From positions 14,092,001 through 14,156,000 of the forward strand of contig NC_044020.1 in the NCBI RefSeq assembly GCF_900496995.4: DNA of 64,000 nt. The letters run 5' to 3'. Below the pieces are notes generated by a model, which saw only the letters and a program-made list of their open reading frames with translations, was not told the origin of the DNA and did no database searches. Origin of the DNA: Aquila chrysaetos chrysaetos (taxonomy: Eukaryota > Chordata > Aves > Accipitriformes > Accipitridae). The translations under genes were made by a program, and so were the position numbers. How positions within the stretch are numbered: position 1 is the first letter of the stretch; each line of letters starts with the position of its first letter. Shown one piece after another: positions 1 through 14,400 of this stretch.

Positions 1-3000
1 AAATATTGGAAAACATTTCTACTTTTTCCCCCCTGAAGTTCATGCTCCTTATAGAAGCTTCCAGTCTGCTGTAGTTGTTAGTACTACTTACTTTTTAAGT
101 GAGTCAAAGTACTTTGATTTTGTGATTCAATATATTTGTATTATAAATGCTTCTTTGTGTTTCATCAAGGAGTAACTTCTAGTGTATTTCTGTTTTTTAA
201 TCTACTTCCCTGTGGTTTGACCCCATCCCATGAGCCTGTGGCTATAACAAAAATTCTGAAGGAAAGTAGTTTTTCTGTGTTTTCCTGATAGAATGAGAAA
301 TCTTAAATAATCCCTTAGCTCATATAGCATCTGGAAGATATATAATCAATGCCACTACTGCACGGTGGCATAGATTACTCAAGAGGTGAGCGAGGTTTTG
401 ACAGTTTTACAGTTTCCCTGAGGGGCATGCTATCCACAGGACTTTAATCCAATTATTGTGCACAATGTTATTTTGACCATTTATTATCTGTTTTGGAATT
501 ACTGTATGAAGTGCTGTATATAGTCAGTGATCAAGGCATTTTAGTGGTTTCACACACACATTTCTTATAGCTGAGTAGCGTTGAACTGGGTTATTGGGAG
601 AAATGGGTTATGTTTATTTGTTCACTTCAGTTAGAAGTGAACTCTGTTACATCTCAGGAAATACAGGTACAGGTAGGCAGAGATGGTCAGGTTTCACGCA
701 TTGTGGGGTGAGCTCAAGGCTCCTTAGTGGCCATCCCAAATCTAATAGGAGTACCCCTTTTATGTGGTTTTGACCGTCATGGGTTGGATATCTATCATTG
801 CAAAATCTTCTGTCATCAGGGGACACTTTGACTAGCTGTTGCAGAATATCTTGGTTTTCTTTGTACTCCATCCCTGTATCTTCACTTACCCTTCATCGTA
901 CCTACTGTTGGTCTGTAGGAAATGAAGGAGTTTTTGAGGTGGTTTTAGCTTAGATGAATAACTCATTCCTTAGAAACCTTCCTCTTAGGGCAAAACAGAC
1001 CTATTTTGGCTGAAAAGTCACAGGCTGAAAAGGTACATGTTGTAGGTCAGACCAATCTAGTTTGTGGTAATGAGGGAGCTATTTCCTGAGGCAAGGAAGG
1101 GATTTTTGGGGGTGTGACTTGGAGAAATTAAGAGGTGGTCCCTCCAAGAATGTGAACTGCCACTTAATTAAGCCTCCTCTCTGCCCACAAAAAAAGTTGA
1201 CTGCTAGTTGGCAATGTCTTGTCTCTTTTTGGTTCTTAATATTTTGGATTTTTGTAGTTTCTTTTAAGCTGAGCATTCTTATGGTTTATAAAGAGCTGCT
1301 TTTAAACATTTATCAGATCAAGGGCTACATCTATATATGGCAGTCTGTGTTCTGGAGTTTGCTGGGGTAATGGATATACTTTTCATTGAAGGAAACAGGT
1401 CAATATGTTTGTAAAGAGATTTCTTACATTTTCGTCACTCAGTGCTTATAGAAATTTAGATGCTTATGCTCATTGTTTTAAAAAGTCTGAGATGTTAGAG
1501 AAATATTAGAATCATGCTAAAACTAAATTTTTAAGTCAATGTTGACTATACAGAAGTTAATAATAGAGACCAAGGAGAACTTGAAAACAGAGATATTGGT
1601 AAATTAAAATTACAAGCATGAAAAAAAAAAATCATGCGCAATCTGTGACATCAATGGCTTTCTTTTTCATTCACCTTGCATTCACTTGAGCTAAAAAGGC
1701 ATAACACCTTTTCAGTCTCTCCTTATAGTTGCTGTTGTCTCTTGTTAGTATGACACAAACATCCGATGTGCAGGCTCTCTAGCTCTGATGAATGACTTCC
1801 CATCCCTCCTCCTCCTGGGATCAAACCTGGGGAACGGATTAGTCTTGTATTGTTACTAAACTTCTGGAATGGCCTTATTGGTGGAGTTTTACCGCAGTAT
1901 TACATTTATTTAGTAGTCCTAACACTGTCTGATTGTCAGTGATGCGCATGGTACTTGATGGACTTTCAGAATATGTTTTCCCCTACTTTGTAGGTTACCT
2001 CCAAATACCTGAAAAACAAAATCTTAACAAGAACATGCTTGTGCAAAAGGGAACATTTATTCCATAAATAGAAAGTAGAATGCACTATCTTCTTCATGTA
2101 AGACTGTGTAACGAGGTTTGTTGTGTCTTCGTGTTGGGAAGAGGCCTTTCAGAGTCAGTTTACGAACAGCTTGTAATAGGCAAACCCATTTTTTCAGCAT
2201 AGGAAAGGATTCAGTGTTTATGGATCTTACAAGTACCCCTTCTCGTGTGATCATTTGCATTATTAAACAATGAAAATATGCTCTCATCTACCAGAAGCTA
2301 TTTTTACTGTTTTATTCTACCTATTTGCAAACTGACTTGGAAGTTGTCTAAAGGGGAAAAAGATACCGCTTACTTAGGACATTTGCTGTTGGAATACGCT
2401 GTTCTCCAACATCAGGTGCAATTTTTTTTTGGTAGTGGTCAACATACAGGAGATGCAGAAAGCTGAAGTCCATTGATAATTAGGGGAATAAACAGTGCAG
2501 TCACTGGTCCGGGAGGGATAGGTTTTTGAGGTTTTGGCACAACTGAATAGTCAGGTGCTATTGGAATCAGCAGCTGCTGCAAAGTTGCGGGTGTTACGAG
2601 ATGGAAACCATTGACTGCAGCACTGATTATCTAAACAGCTCTTTTGTACACTGGCAGCAATGGAATTTCTTTTCCTTCCATTTTCTGGGTGACTTATTAT
2701 CAAGTATGACAGCTTGTCATGTGTCATCATCATCACATTAGTCCCGTGAGAACGGGTGCTCTTCTTAATACCCTTGTCCCTTCCATATACAGGGTGAAGC
2801 ACAGGTTAAAATAGGAGTTTGTACTTGCATATACTTGTTGCTCTTGACTGTGAAGCAGTGGTTCAGTCATTCAAAGAGGCGACATTAAAGGGACTGACAA
2901 GGCATTAGTGAGTGTCTGTTCATTAACGGAAAGGAGGAACAGTTTGCTCTTCTCTGGAATTTATTATTCAGAGTGGCAAAGAGAGGCTGTTTGAGAAGGG

Positions 3001-5342
3001 ATTTAAGAAGCTAAATAAAGTTATTCTGAACATAGTGATGATGATCTCTGTGGTTAAGTAAAATGGAATTAAACTATCTGTTTTTCCTTTAAACTGTTCA
3101 CATAAATAAATGTAAACATTTTACACTGACTTGTACATTAGTTTAGAAGGATTTATGTCTCACAGATATCTATTGAGCGCTGAGTTTTTAAGCATTAGCA
3201 CACATTCAGTGAGTTGATTCTGTGGATTTTTAACTTATTTTTCAAATGTAGGAGACCTTGCAAGCTTATTGTCTAGTAGTTTTTAAACACAGAAAATGCA
3301 CATTGTACTTTACTACACATCTGTGTGTGTTAACTAGTATCATTGCTTTTATGATTTTCACACACTCTGATATGAAAACTAGTGATATTATGTGTCCATC
3401 ATGGAGGAAAGGGGAAGGCGATACAACGCTTAAAGTGAGTTCAAGCAGATTTAAATAGAGATGAACCAAAGAAAATAGTCATTCATAAGACCACAGGAAT
3501 GAAGAAAGACATGCCAGAAAGCTACACTGGGTGTTCCAGGACTTACCTGAAGTTTTTGATGTGAAATAGAAGTGATGAGGACGAATGAAGTCAGAGGATA
3601 CCAACATTACAGATATAAATCCTTTCCCTTTTTATTTTCTTCAGCTGAATGAAGAATACACGTAGAGTGGAATGATGTCTAGATGCCCAGGTAGAGCTGT
3701 AGGCAGTTGGTGTAGGTGCAGAAAGGGTGAGATAGGTTGGAGAGCCATCAGTATTTGGGTGCATGAGTAAGAAACAGTGGGCATGGGCAATGTTATCAGA
3801 AGGTCGGCCAGGAGGTGGTGTTTAAATCATGGGCACAAGAGAACATGAAGTCCCAAAAAAGAATTCTAAGGAATATGCAGAAGTAAGAGAGCTAAGAAAA
3901 TGTGGTTTGGGTAACCCAGTCACTGATACTGTTGAAAGTAGCAGAGTGCAGGGCTAATGAGGACTGATAATTGACCCAAAACTTAGGGAAGGAAATGGCT
4001 GGAAGGGGGATTACTTAGCAAAGGGAAGTTTTGTGGTCAATTTTATTTGTTTGTTTGTTTGTTTATTTCAGGAGTAAGTTGACACAAAATTCACTTTTAT
4101 ATTCATGTGGAGATCCATTTTATCTCTTAAGTAGGACATTTTAAGGAATTGAAAGAAAGGAAGAGGAAAATTTCAGTGGCAGGCTGTTGATTCAGTGACA
4201 TTTGGTGAAAATAAGACAGCAGTTAATGGAATAATTTTTGTGGTGTGCTTTGAGAATGGGATTTGAAGACATGCTTGAAGGCTGATGGAAGAAATAAAGA
4301 TGAGCAAGCCCAAAGAAAAAGCAGCTAAATAGCAAGAGTTTTGAGCTGGAACTCTGTCCCAGACATCTAGTCTTTGCATTAGTACCCATCCCATAAAACA
4401 GTTACTTGAGTAGTTACCTTGCTATATGGCCTTATATTGGAAAGGTTGACATTCAGCAGGCAGTTGCTTAAAGGTTCAAATGTTTTAAATACCTAGGCTT
4501 GGGAAAGTTTTGTGTCTCTGTTTGCTACAACATAATAATTAAGATGATTGAGAGTCTATGTAATCCAGAATGATATGGCTGAAACAGCTTCTTTTTACCA
4601 AATATCTAGTCAGCACGTGAAATATGTGTTCATGATCCCATACCACGACATGTACTTCTGGGGATATGCAACCATTTCAAATTCCTAAATGACTTGATTA
4701 GGAGATGAGAATTGACCATTGACTGACAATTGTGGGGTCTTTTGCCTCTATTGTTATGGGTGAACCTGGTCTTACATTATTTCATTGTGTCCTGTAGACT
4801 CCTCATGAACAGTGAAATGATGCACAGTTAATGGATTTCGGGACTCTTCATTGATGTCATTACATAGGTGCTCTGAGTATTTTTGTAGTTTTTGCAGGCA
4901 TGAATATCAATTTTATATTTTGCTTCTAAAAATCAAGCTTATGCCTATGTCTGCTTTGTTTTGGTGTAGTTTGATAATGACTGTATTAGTTTGAATGACT
5001 GCTTGTTTATGTGCCTTGGTTTGATTTTGGTCTTAAATTTAAGATAACTTTGTTTTTAAAGCTGTTCTATATTCTGTTTGTGGCCTTACACTTCTGGTTT
5101 TTTAATATATTCATATTTAAAGCACCTATTCTATCTCGAATAGGCCTGGAAGTTTATGCGTTTCTGGGTTCATATAATAAAACTTTTGTAGTAGGTGCCC
5201 TTAAGGGATCATACTTTTTATGTTGCTGTCTGCAATAGAACTTTCACCTTGAATTCCTTTACAGTTAATATTTCAATATCATGTGCCATTATCTACCTTA
5301 TTTGCAGTACTACATTTGAATAATTTCTCTGGTTTCTTTTAG
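1..5342 (+). other. BCL2L13: BCL2L13 intron (5' part cut by window edge)
   Basis: No exon with a convincing reading frame and splice sites was recognised before 5343. The stretch is AT-rich non-coding sequence with a TTTG microsatellite near 4048-4066 and short homopolymers. The intron ends in a pyrimidine-rich acceptor (TTTCTTTTAG) at 5333-5342. Short open frames here have no recognisable family features. Confidence 0.8.
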
Positions 5343-5453
5343 GGACTCAACAACAGCTTATGACACAACATGCTTTGGAGAAAGAGGCTTTGGAGAAGAT
5401 TAAAATAGAAATCGAGGAGGAGCTAAAACGTCTTGATGAAGAAATCTTGGAAG
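5343..5453 (+). CDS. BCL2L13: BCL2L13 coding exon, N-terminal charged helix
   Basis: 111 nt between acceptor TTTTAG and donor GAAG|GTGCTC, entering in phase 1 and leaving in phase 1. It encodes 36 whole codons with a Glu/Lys-rich helix; IEIEEELKRLDEEI aligns with human TEIEEELKSLDKEI. The first residues (TQQQLMTQH) diverge from human. The donor departs from consensus after +3 (GTGCTC), but the next exon joins it in frame. Confidence 0.92.
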
Positions 5454-8400
5454 GTGCTCTACAGATTTTCCCATTTCAATTGATAATCTCTGTGCGCTAT
5501 AATGGTGGTTAATTTGTAACAGGTACTCTAGTTAAAGAGATTTTTGGACGCATTGAATCTCTTTACCCTCCTCCCCCAGAAGATTTCTACACATCGTCAC
5601 ATGAAGTAAAATAGTTAAACGTTACCGTTTGGAGCAGTGGAGTCTAGCCAAAGCAAACAATTGAATGACATTTAATAGGCTACTATAAATAATGAAATGT
5701 AAGCAGCCCTTAAGCTGCTGCAGTTGATGACAGAAGTGAAATCATTCCTCAGCAGCTAACATTCAGAGGAGTGTGGACTTAAACCATCAGATTTCTCACT
5801 TCCACCAGGTTTATTTTTTGTGACATGCTTTGACATGTAAATGTGGCTTTTATAGGGCTCCCAGCAAAGGGATGATTTGGAAACAACCTTTGCTTTGCAT
5901 GTGTGTTGCAAATTGGAAATCTGAAGTAGAAAGGCTGTAGATCTGTTTACATTCATCCATATAGACCTTTCTTAGAAGTTTTATGAGAAGGAAAAGGTTA
6001 TATGAACAAGATATTATTTTTAAAAATTATACTCTAGTACTGCTGCAGTTACGTCCACGTGTGGGCAAATTTTACCACGGAAAAGAGGTTCTCTTGCTGC
6101 TCCATCAGGGTTGGCATCAGCTTAAAATTGAGAACAGTTGCACATTCAGCTAATGTGCTGGTTAGGATGCAGTTGTGAAATAAGAGCTAGAGGGGAAATG
6201 TAGCTCAAAGTCATCTATGGCTTGTAAGTACCACTTCCAAAATATATTTGGACCATACTTGTTTTACTACAATTTGTTCATAGCATGCTTTGACTATAGA
6301 GTAGTGATTTCTTCGTACCACATGTGAACTGTGTTAACTGGTGGGATAAGAAATCTGAGACTGTTGATGTTCTTATATGAATGAATTTTATTTTTTTTTG
6401 TATACTTTTTTTCTCTCAGCATTTACCACTACAGGATTTGACTGCCACACTTCCCCAGTGTTCAGTCCTGCCAATCCAGAGAGCTCAATAGAAGACTGCC
6501 TGGCTCTTTTGGGGGAGAAAGTGTCCCAGGAATTGAAAGACCATCTGCACAAAGCACTGCAGAGCTTGCTTAGCAAGTGAGTTTGCCTTTGCTTTTTCAA
6601 AGGGAAGGTGTTTCCTTTTGCGTTGTGACTGCTGCTGAAATGCTAAAGATGTGACTACATTTTTGTATTGCATTCCTTTCTTTTTCAATGTTCCTTTATC
6701 TGGCTGGTTTTTTGTTTTGTGTTGTAATGTGCGAATACTTCTTTGTGGTGCTTGCTCTTTGCAGTAATGTAAGTTCTAAAATTTTTCTCAGCTTTTATCA
6801 TTGAACTGAGACTAATTCAAGTAGTTTGAGTTGCTGGTGAAAATAGCAGCTGGCAGCTGCCAATTGCCATTGCCAATTTCGTGAATGCTGGGCCGCACCC
6901 AGATTAACTTCTTTTACCCTATTGTTAAGAGTGGAGCTGAAGGTTTGTTAGTAGTCTGGCTCAAGATGAGTGGGAGAGTTTCCCTGAAAGGGTGGTAGTT
7001 AGATGCTTTATGATCACCATTCAGGTACACATCTGAAGCAAATGTGGGCCCCTGGGCTAACCTTGGTACCTTAAGAGCTGTCCTGCCAGTTTAAGATTAT
7101 TGTTTAAATAGCACATGGTACTTGGCATGCTAGTATCTTGATCAATGTCTTTTGAAAATTGGTAAAATTGTTGTGGTTGCTTGGTTTTCTGTTATAAATT
7201 AGCAGTCTGATTTTAATGGATCCACATGAACTACTTCTGGCTGTTCTGAGTGACGTCCAAAATGTGGTGCTACTTCAGGGACAGTTACATAAATGCAATT
7301 GTGAAGGCAGCATTAGCAAATAGCTATCTGAGTCTATGTTTTGTGGATTGGTTTAAATAACGTGGCTCAAAAGAAGCTGAGAATCTCTAGTACTACTCTT
7401 TCAGGGTTTGCGTAGCTGTTCATGAACTGTTTGAACAATAAGGTACTGGAAGCCTAGATATCAGTGCCTAGTGTACTTTCTGTTGCATGGGGCTTCAGCC
7501 TTCTATACGTGCACTGAAGAGGCATCTCATGCCCTCATGAAGGTAATACCCTTTACAGCAGACTTCGGGAAGGTTACAAATTTGGAAGTCATTCCATCTG
7601 AACATCAGGAAACACCTTTTTACTGTGAGGAGGACTGAGCACTGGCAGAGGTTGCCCAGAGGGGTTGTGGAGTCTCCATCCTTGGAGATATTCAAAAGCC
7701 GTCTGGGCATGGTCCTGGGCAGCCTGCTGTAGGGAGACCCTGCTTGAGCAGGGAGGTTGGGCAGGATATTCTCCAGCTGTGCCTTCCAACCTCAACCATT
7801 CTGTGATTCCTTAACTAGCCCATATATTCCTTAATTAGCTCCCTAGTCTACAACTAAGGGTTGGCATTTTATGACCAATGTAATTTAAAACTGACTGTTC
7901 GAAGTCAGGTGGGACAGGGCTTTGGGCAATCTGATGTAGTGAAAGATGTCCCTGCCCATGATCTTTAAAGATCCCTTCTAACACAAACCATCCTATGATT
8001 CTATGACTCTGACCTGGATTTCACAGCAAAGGTGCCATGTGACATCTGACCAGACAGATGAAGATGGTTGTTTCTTTTTCCATGAGTCATCCAAGGGAAA
8101 AGTACACTCTTTCAACTCACCATTTAACTTTTAGAAACTGATATATATACTGCCTGCTTCTATATGCAGTTTTTATAATGTCAAAATGCAAGTTCAGTAT
8201 TGTGTAAACTAACAATTATTTACCCACAGAAAAGAGTATGTGGGGTACAAGTTTCTCCTTAGGTGGTAAAAGATACACTAGTGTGTTCCTCCAGAAATGA
8301 CAGAAGCTTATCTGCCTTTACAAGCCAGGCATTTGTCCCATGTGGCCTTAAAAACTTGTGCTTAGTATCTTCTGAAGAGCTGGGGTTTTGATAAATACCT

Positions 8401-11400
8401 CACTACACCCTAAAAAACTAGACTGGCAACAAGTTGGAAAATTAGCCGTAAGCCTTGCAACCCACTCTTTTCATGTGTCTAAAATGGTAAATTGACATAA
8501 CAGCATTTTAAGTTTAAATGTCTTAAAGGTTGTAGATAATTGGCTGACTGTCTGACATTGAGGGGTCATAACTGGTGCACTCTAGGTTCATTCTTTTTGG
8601 AAAGTTCCTGAGATGAGGTCTTTGAAAATTAAGTGGTTCTAGGTTGTTAGTAGCCTGATGTTCTAGGCTTCTTGTGTTTTCTATGGGAAAATATTTGCAT
8701 GCCAAGTATTTTTTTAATTTATATACGTACATACATACATACCTATAAAGTCTGAAATGCCTGTGAAAACGTGTTGATATGCATGCCTTTTTATAAGGCA
8801 AACTAGAGCTACTGTTTAATCTCTTTATAATATCCTTCCTGCAGCTGTTGTTGCTCTTCTTATCCCACTGATTCATTTGGATTTGCGTTTTAAAGGAACT
8901 AATGTAGCAATGAGGTTAAGAGAATGTACTTAAAATGACATACCCAAATTATGTTTTCCCCAGTGTGCTTTAACTCTGTTCTTTTACCCATGTTTGCTAC
9001 AGTAGTGCTATTTGATACAATACTTATTTTGCTTACATTGTCCTGTCCTTTTATACACATATAAAAAAGTATGTTATGATACAGTACGCTATTAGATCAT
9101 GACAGGTTCTTGGAGTTCAGTAAGCAGTCTTCTGTCCAATACCAGTTACCACTATTTGCCTTAAAACTGAAGTCTGAACTTGCCTTTTGTCATGATCTGG
9201 CTCAGGACAGCTACTTTTGAAGCAGTACATCTTCTGCTGTCACTTGGCAGAAATTCTTTATTGTTCCTGACTGCAAGATACTATGGGATCTTGGAGGAAA
9301 GAGTATGAAGGAGAGGAATTTCATCATCCCAATTCAGAGTACAGAGATGATAAATCTAAAATAGAGGTATCTACTGAAATACGAAGGGGGGTTGTGATCA
9401 AAAGTATTGTTTCTTGCAAATAAAGGCTTCAACTCTAACATAATGTTAATGCGGTCAAGCAGTCTGTGTTGGTTCATAGCCTATTGTTTATTGAAATTTT
9501 ACTCTGCATTGGCCTCTATCTCACATATGAATTTCTTAGTGGAATTTTTTATCTTTGAAGTCTTAGATTATAAAAAATTACATCCAAAAGCTTAGAAATT
9601 TTGGTAGCATATCAGAGAACCTACTTACCTAATGCCCTTTAAGTTACAGAGTATCAAATTATTATGAAATTCACTTAACTAATTATATGAAATTATATAA
9701 CTGGGAGAAGGTGATGCCTTCCTGACCGTGTCTGGTGCTGGTGTTTTATGTCTTGAAATGTGAGACTTGTTAGCTCTTGAAAATTACTTGCTGTAATATG
9801 TGTGAAAATATTTTGTTCTCTGGAAACTGAGAATTTTATTTTATTCTTGTTCTTTTGTTTCCTTTTATAACTTTCAGTGTTGGTTTAACTTCTGCAGGCC
9901 AGTGACATATCAAGAATATCGAGAGCGCACACAGGAGACAGCTGTTCATGCCAGCGGATGGAACAAGGTACAAAATAAGTGACTTTGCTATCTCTCATGT
10001 CTGTTTGAAGTCCATAGTGTTTTTACTAGCTACAGTTAGGCTTCACAGAGGACCAAGAATAACAAGAACCCACTTGTTTTTAGTAAGAAACAACTTTCGC
10101 TCTAAGAATGGTAGATGTGGACATGATATGCAGTTTTTAGATAATTTAGCCAGAAGTTATCTAATGGAAGTATTAGGTCAATCTTCCATCTCAGGTTCAA
10201 AATATATGTTAAAAAAAAAAAAAAAGTGCTAAACATGGTGAAAATAAAAATTGATAGTATCTTCAAAATATTTAAATTGTTCAGAAAATATAAGGATGGT
10301 GTGCCTACCTGGTTTCAGGCGTAGTTTATCTCAAATGATATGAAGCTTCTTTTTAAAACAATATGCAAATCTGTAAATTAATTGAAACTTCATTTTAAAA
10401 CAAAATGCAAATCTGTAAATGAACTATCTTATAATAGTTTTAATATAGAATTACTGTTCCTAGATTCATCTTTCATTAATCATTCAAATTCATCATCTTA
10501 ATCATTCTCTGATGGGTTCAGTGGGCATCATAAAAAGAATGAAAGAATGAAATAACTATTTTCAAATTTAATCACAAATTGAGTGTTAAAATTTAGTCTT
10601 AAATTTAAAATAGAACAAGAGATCTTTTTTCCCCTCTTTACATTTTTTTTCCAGAAATACTTTTCCTTAGCTAGATTTCCCTGCTTACTTCAGAAACTGA
10701 TCATCTAACCAAGGGTGTGGGCACTTTTAAAGCAGTTTATTAAGCATTGCTTGACAAGTTACTGTGTATGGCTCCAGCAATTATAATTGCTGTGTGTGCT
10801 TTCAGTTTATCATCTTGTGATTCATAGCATTTTAGTTTAAACAACCATGAAATCTGGTTATCAAGAAGGTGGCTTAAGCTAGCACATTTTACTTTTCAGT
10901 TGGTGAAAACTAAAAACAAGCATAATACCAGTCATTGTGGCTCAGATTGCAAGGGAGGAGGTGGATTGAGTTTGGCAGTTGCCTACTGCGTCTCCATATG
11001 CTATTGTTACACACCTCTTGAAGATACAGCCCTGGGTAGATGGATCTGCTACATTTGGGGGTTTATGATTCAGCCTTCATGGCTGCTACATTTGTGCAGC
11101 CCCTGTGACTAGGGGATTTTGGTACCCATCAGTTTGTGATTGAGAATATCATCCAGAAGATGTCTTTGTCATCATCTTTGTTTACCTGTAACATTTGTTA
11201 CTACAAAACTTGTAGTCCACAAGCTAAGGAGAATGGAAATTTTACAGAATAATACAGCATCTGTTTGTATGGTTTTCGTGGTAGCTTGATGTTTCAGGAA
11301 TGCCTAGCAGTTCCTTTAATAATACTTGTTTTGAGGAGATGGAATAGATTTGTGTTGGTTTCATTTCCTTTTAAATTCCTTTATCATCTTAATCAGAATC

Positions 11401-14400
11401 GTATTTTATAACAGAAGAGATCCAGATATCTTTCCTCCAACCTCAACCTAGCTTAATTTTCACTCTAAAGAAGAAGCTGTTAGAAAAAGAATTTTTAAAA
11501 GTAGCTATAAATAGACATAGTGTTAAGTCTAATTAGCAGGCATACAGCAGCAAAATGAGGCTATGCTGACCTCAAGTTTATGAAAATTGGAAGGATGTAT
11601 ATTTAAATTGACTCTATTGGGAGAACTGAAGCTTACTCCCTTTTACGACTAAATAATAAGAAAACATACAACTAGCTGGGCTAGCTGTACAGAATAATAA
11701 GTCTCTCCCTGTTATATGCTCGCAGCTGTTACATATGCTATAGCTTCTTGGGTGGAGCAGAAATTGAAGATGCACAGTAGCTGTGGCAGATGTCAAAGGG
11801 TTAAAAATGTGGAAATACCCTCTCACAGACAGAATTCTATGTGATCAAGGCTTGTGGTTTGATCCAGACTAGAAGACATAAAACAACTGGAGCTAGCAGA
11901 TGAAATGTGTTTTCAGTTACATGTAAGCTGTATCTGTTGTGCTCAGTAGTGGCTTCTTGCACAGCAAGATGCTCTTTTTGCTTTCAGTAGCCTATGAACT
12001 AGTATATAAAATCTCACTTCAAATTTCTGAGCCTTTGCTGCTGTAGGTATGTATTATTATACATATGTACGTTTAAAAGCCCGACCTATTTAATACATTG
12101 AATGTGATGCACTCAGAGAGCCCTGCTGATCACTTAAAGGCCCAGTATCTCAGTGGCACAAAGCAGACTCAAAGTAGTCTTTGCAGATCTTCATTGATGT
12201 TATGTGGATGAGAACCATGGCTTACAGGTAAGCATATACTTCTGGGAGTTACTGGATTACCTAGATGGTTAGCTGGTTGGAGGTTGTGGACAAAGGCTTG
12301 ATCTGTCTGGTTTACAATTGGGAAGGTGTCATTTTTAGCCATACCAGTTTTCAAAGAACCCATTTGTTATACAAGCATGAGCAGAAGGAAGACACTTCTA
12401 AATATAGCTGTTATTTTTTCCATTTAAAGTTGCGGATCTTTTCCAATGTATGGTATGCAATGGTATGTTTGAACTGCTGAAGAGATTTGGTTAACTGACT
12501 AGCACATGAGATGTAAAGGAATGTTTTCAGTCACTAAAACATGAATATCGATCTGAATGAGGAAATATTGCAGGGTAAACTACTACATAGGAAACTCAGT
12601 TCTTCCTTTAACATCCCACAGAAGCAAAGTTTACCCACAGACATTAGAAGTGCTGGTTCTCAGTAAAAAATTTCAGGAAAAGAAATTATTTCACGTATTT
12701 CTCAGAAATTGTGATGTGAAAATAATAGCCATGATGTTGGATTCTGTAAAGAAAAGGACTCTTCACCTTGTATTTGAAATAAGGCTTTCATTAAAACAAA
12801 ACAAAACCAAAATGACCTCAAACTTAGGGCAAATTATATTTCTATAATAAATAAATGTAATAAAAAATTGAAATACTTCACTGTTGAGATTTTGTGGGTT
12901 TTGCTTAAAATTGAGTATCATATACATACTCCAAAATACATGATTACGCTATTGTGCATCAGATAAAATGATAACAAATACTGAGATTCAACTGAACTGG
13001 TAAGTAGGTTAGCAGTCATCTTAATGTCCCACTTTTACTGATTAATGGAGCTAAGGAATAATACAACAAAAATGTAAGAAATAGTCATGTAAAGAATTAG
13101 ATGAATCTTACGTTGAAATAGTCAGAAGGTACGCAGAAGTGGCAATTACTTTGGATACACGTCTTCAAAGTCTCTGAACTTGGTAAAAATTTTTTTTGTG
13201 TGTATGTTTGAATTTGTAATATTGTACTATGGAACTGCAATAGTATAATTGACAGAAATCTTAATTTACACAATTAATCACAAATCTTCTGATAGTAAAG
13301 GGGTTTTTTTAATGATTCCGTAGAAGTTTTCTCCTGCCAGCTATTTTCTGGCATGCTTTGCTTGATAGTCCGTATGTTTTTCTTCAGTCAAAATATAAAT
13401 AGCCCCTAGCATTCCTTCCCAGGCATACTGGTGGAGGAATTGCAGTTGCTGTGAATTGCTAAGGCTATATTTTTATTTTGGTATAGTTAAATCTCATCAC
13501 CATTCATATAGCTACTTCTAGGTACAGAAAGCTGTTGATAACCTTTATGGAAGTACTGTGAAGGTACCTTCTTTCATGAATTTAGGGTCATGCAAACATG
13601 TTACTGTTCCTACTGGTCTCAAAGGTTTCTATAATTTCAATAATTTCAGTGGGAAAGGAAAAGCAGGTGGTGTTTGTTGGTTTGCATGGAATTGGATATT
13701 AGAGTTTCATTTGGTCCCTCACTCCTGAGGCCTGCAGAGGCTTGCTAAATTTGGGAGTGGATGGATTAGATATTTAAGTTGGCAAAGGAGATGGCAACAA
13801 TCATGTTCAGTATGCCAACATTTGAGCTCCCTTCATTTCCTAACCAGCCTTTTTTTGCCTTTGTTTCCCTTGCCTTCAGCTTAAAGTAAATGTCAAATAT
13901 TTTGAGATCTCAATGTTCATGCTGTTGTAGAGTTATGTGGGTGTGCCCAAAGCCTCTGAAAGATGCCTGGTCTTGACAGCATGCTTTTTTTTCTTTGATC
14001 CAAAAATATCGAAGTTTCTTCTGACACTTGGCTCACCTTGACCTGCTCCTTAACGTTTGCACAATGTAAGCTTGCACCTCTCCTGCCTGCGTTGAGATTA
14101 ATTACAAGAAACTCAAAAAACCCAAAGGCTTTTAAAATTCCAGCACCATCCTGTTCCTACTTAAGTGACTGCAGTGTAACTGTTCGTCCCAGAACAGTAC
14201 TATAACCTGTCTGCCATAGTACTGGACTTTCTGAGTTGCTAATCAGCTGGAACATCTTAAATTTATCAGATTACAGGCATTTTTAAGGCCCCATCTGTTT
14301 TTAGTGGTACATCTCAGTGTGACTCCACCATGAATTTAGTACAAATCTCAAACCCAGCCTACTTTTCCTATTCGTCTTCCTCCAGGTTTGCATTCTGAGG

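Larger units (their letters stand above)
6577..9897 (+). other. BCL2L13: BCL2L13 intron with two CR1 relics
   Basis: A 3.3-kb intron, donor GTGAGT, acceptor CTTCTGCAG. It holds two sense-oriented CR1 3' ends (7575-7807 and about 7897-8008) and a short TACA repeat at 8724-8742. A 117-codon open frame on the reverse strand at 8523-8876 has no family features and is taken as chance. Confidence 0.88.

Noticed and set aside
8523..8876. A 117-codon reverse-strand frame in a BCL2L13 intron
   Set aside because: No motif, no splice context, and a Tyr/Val run from a TACA microsatellite; probably chance.
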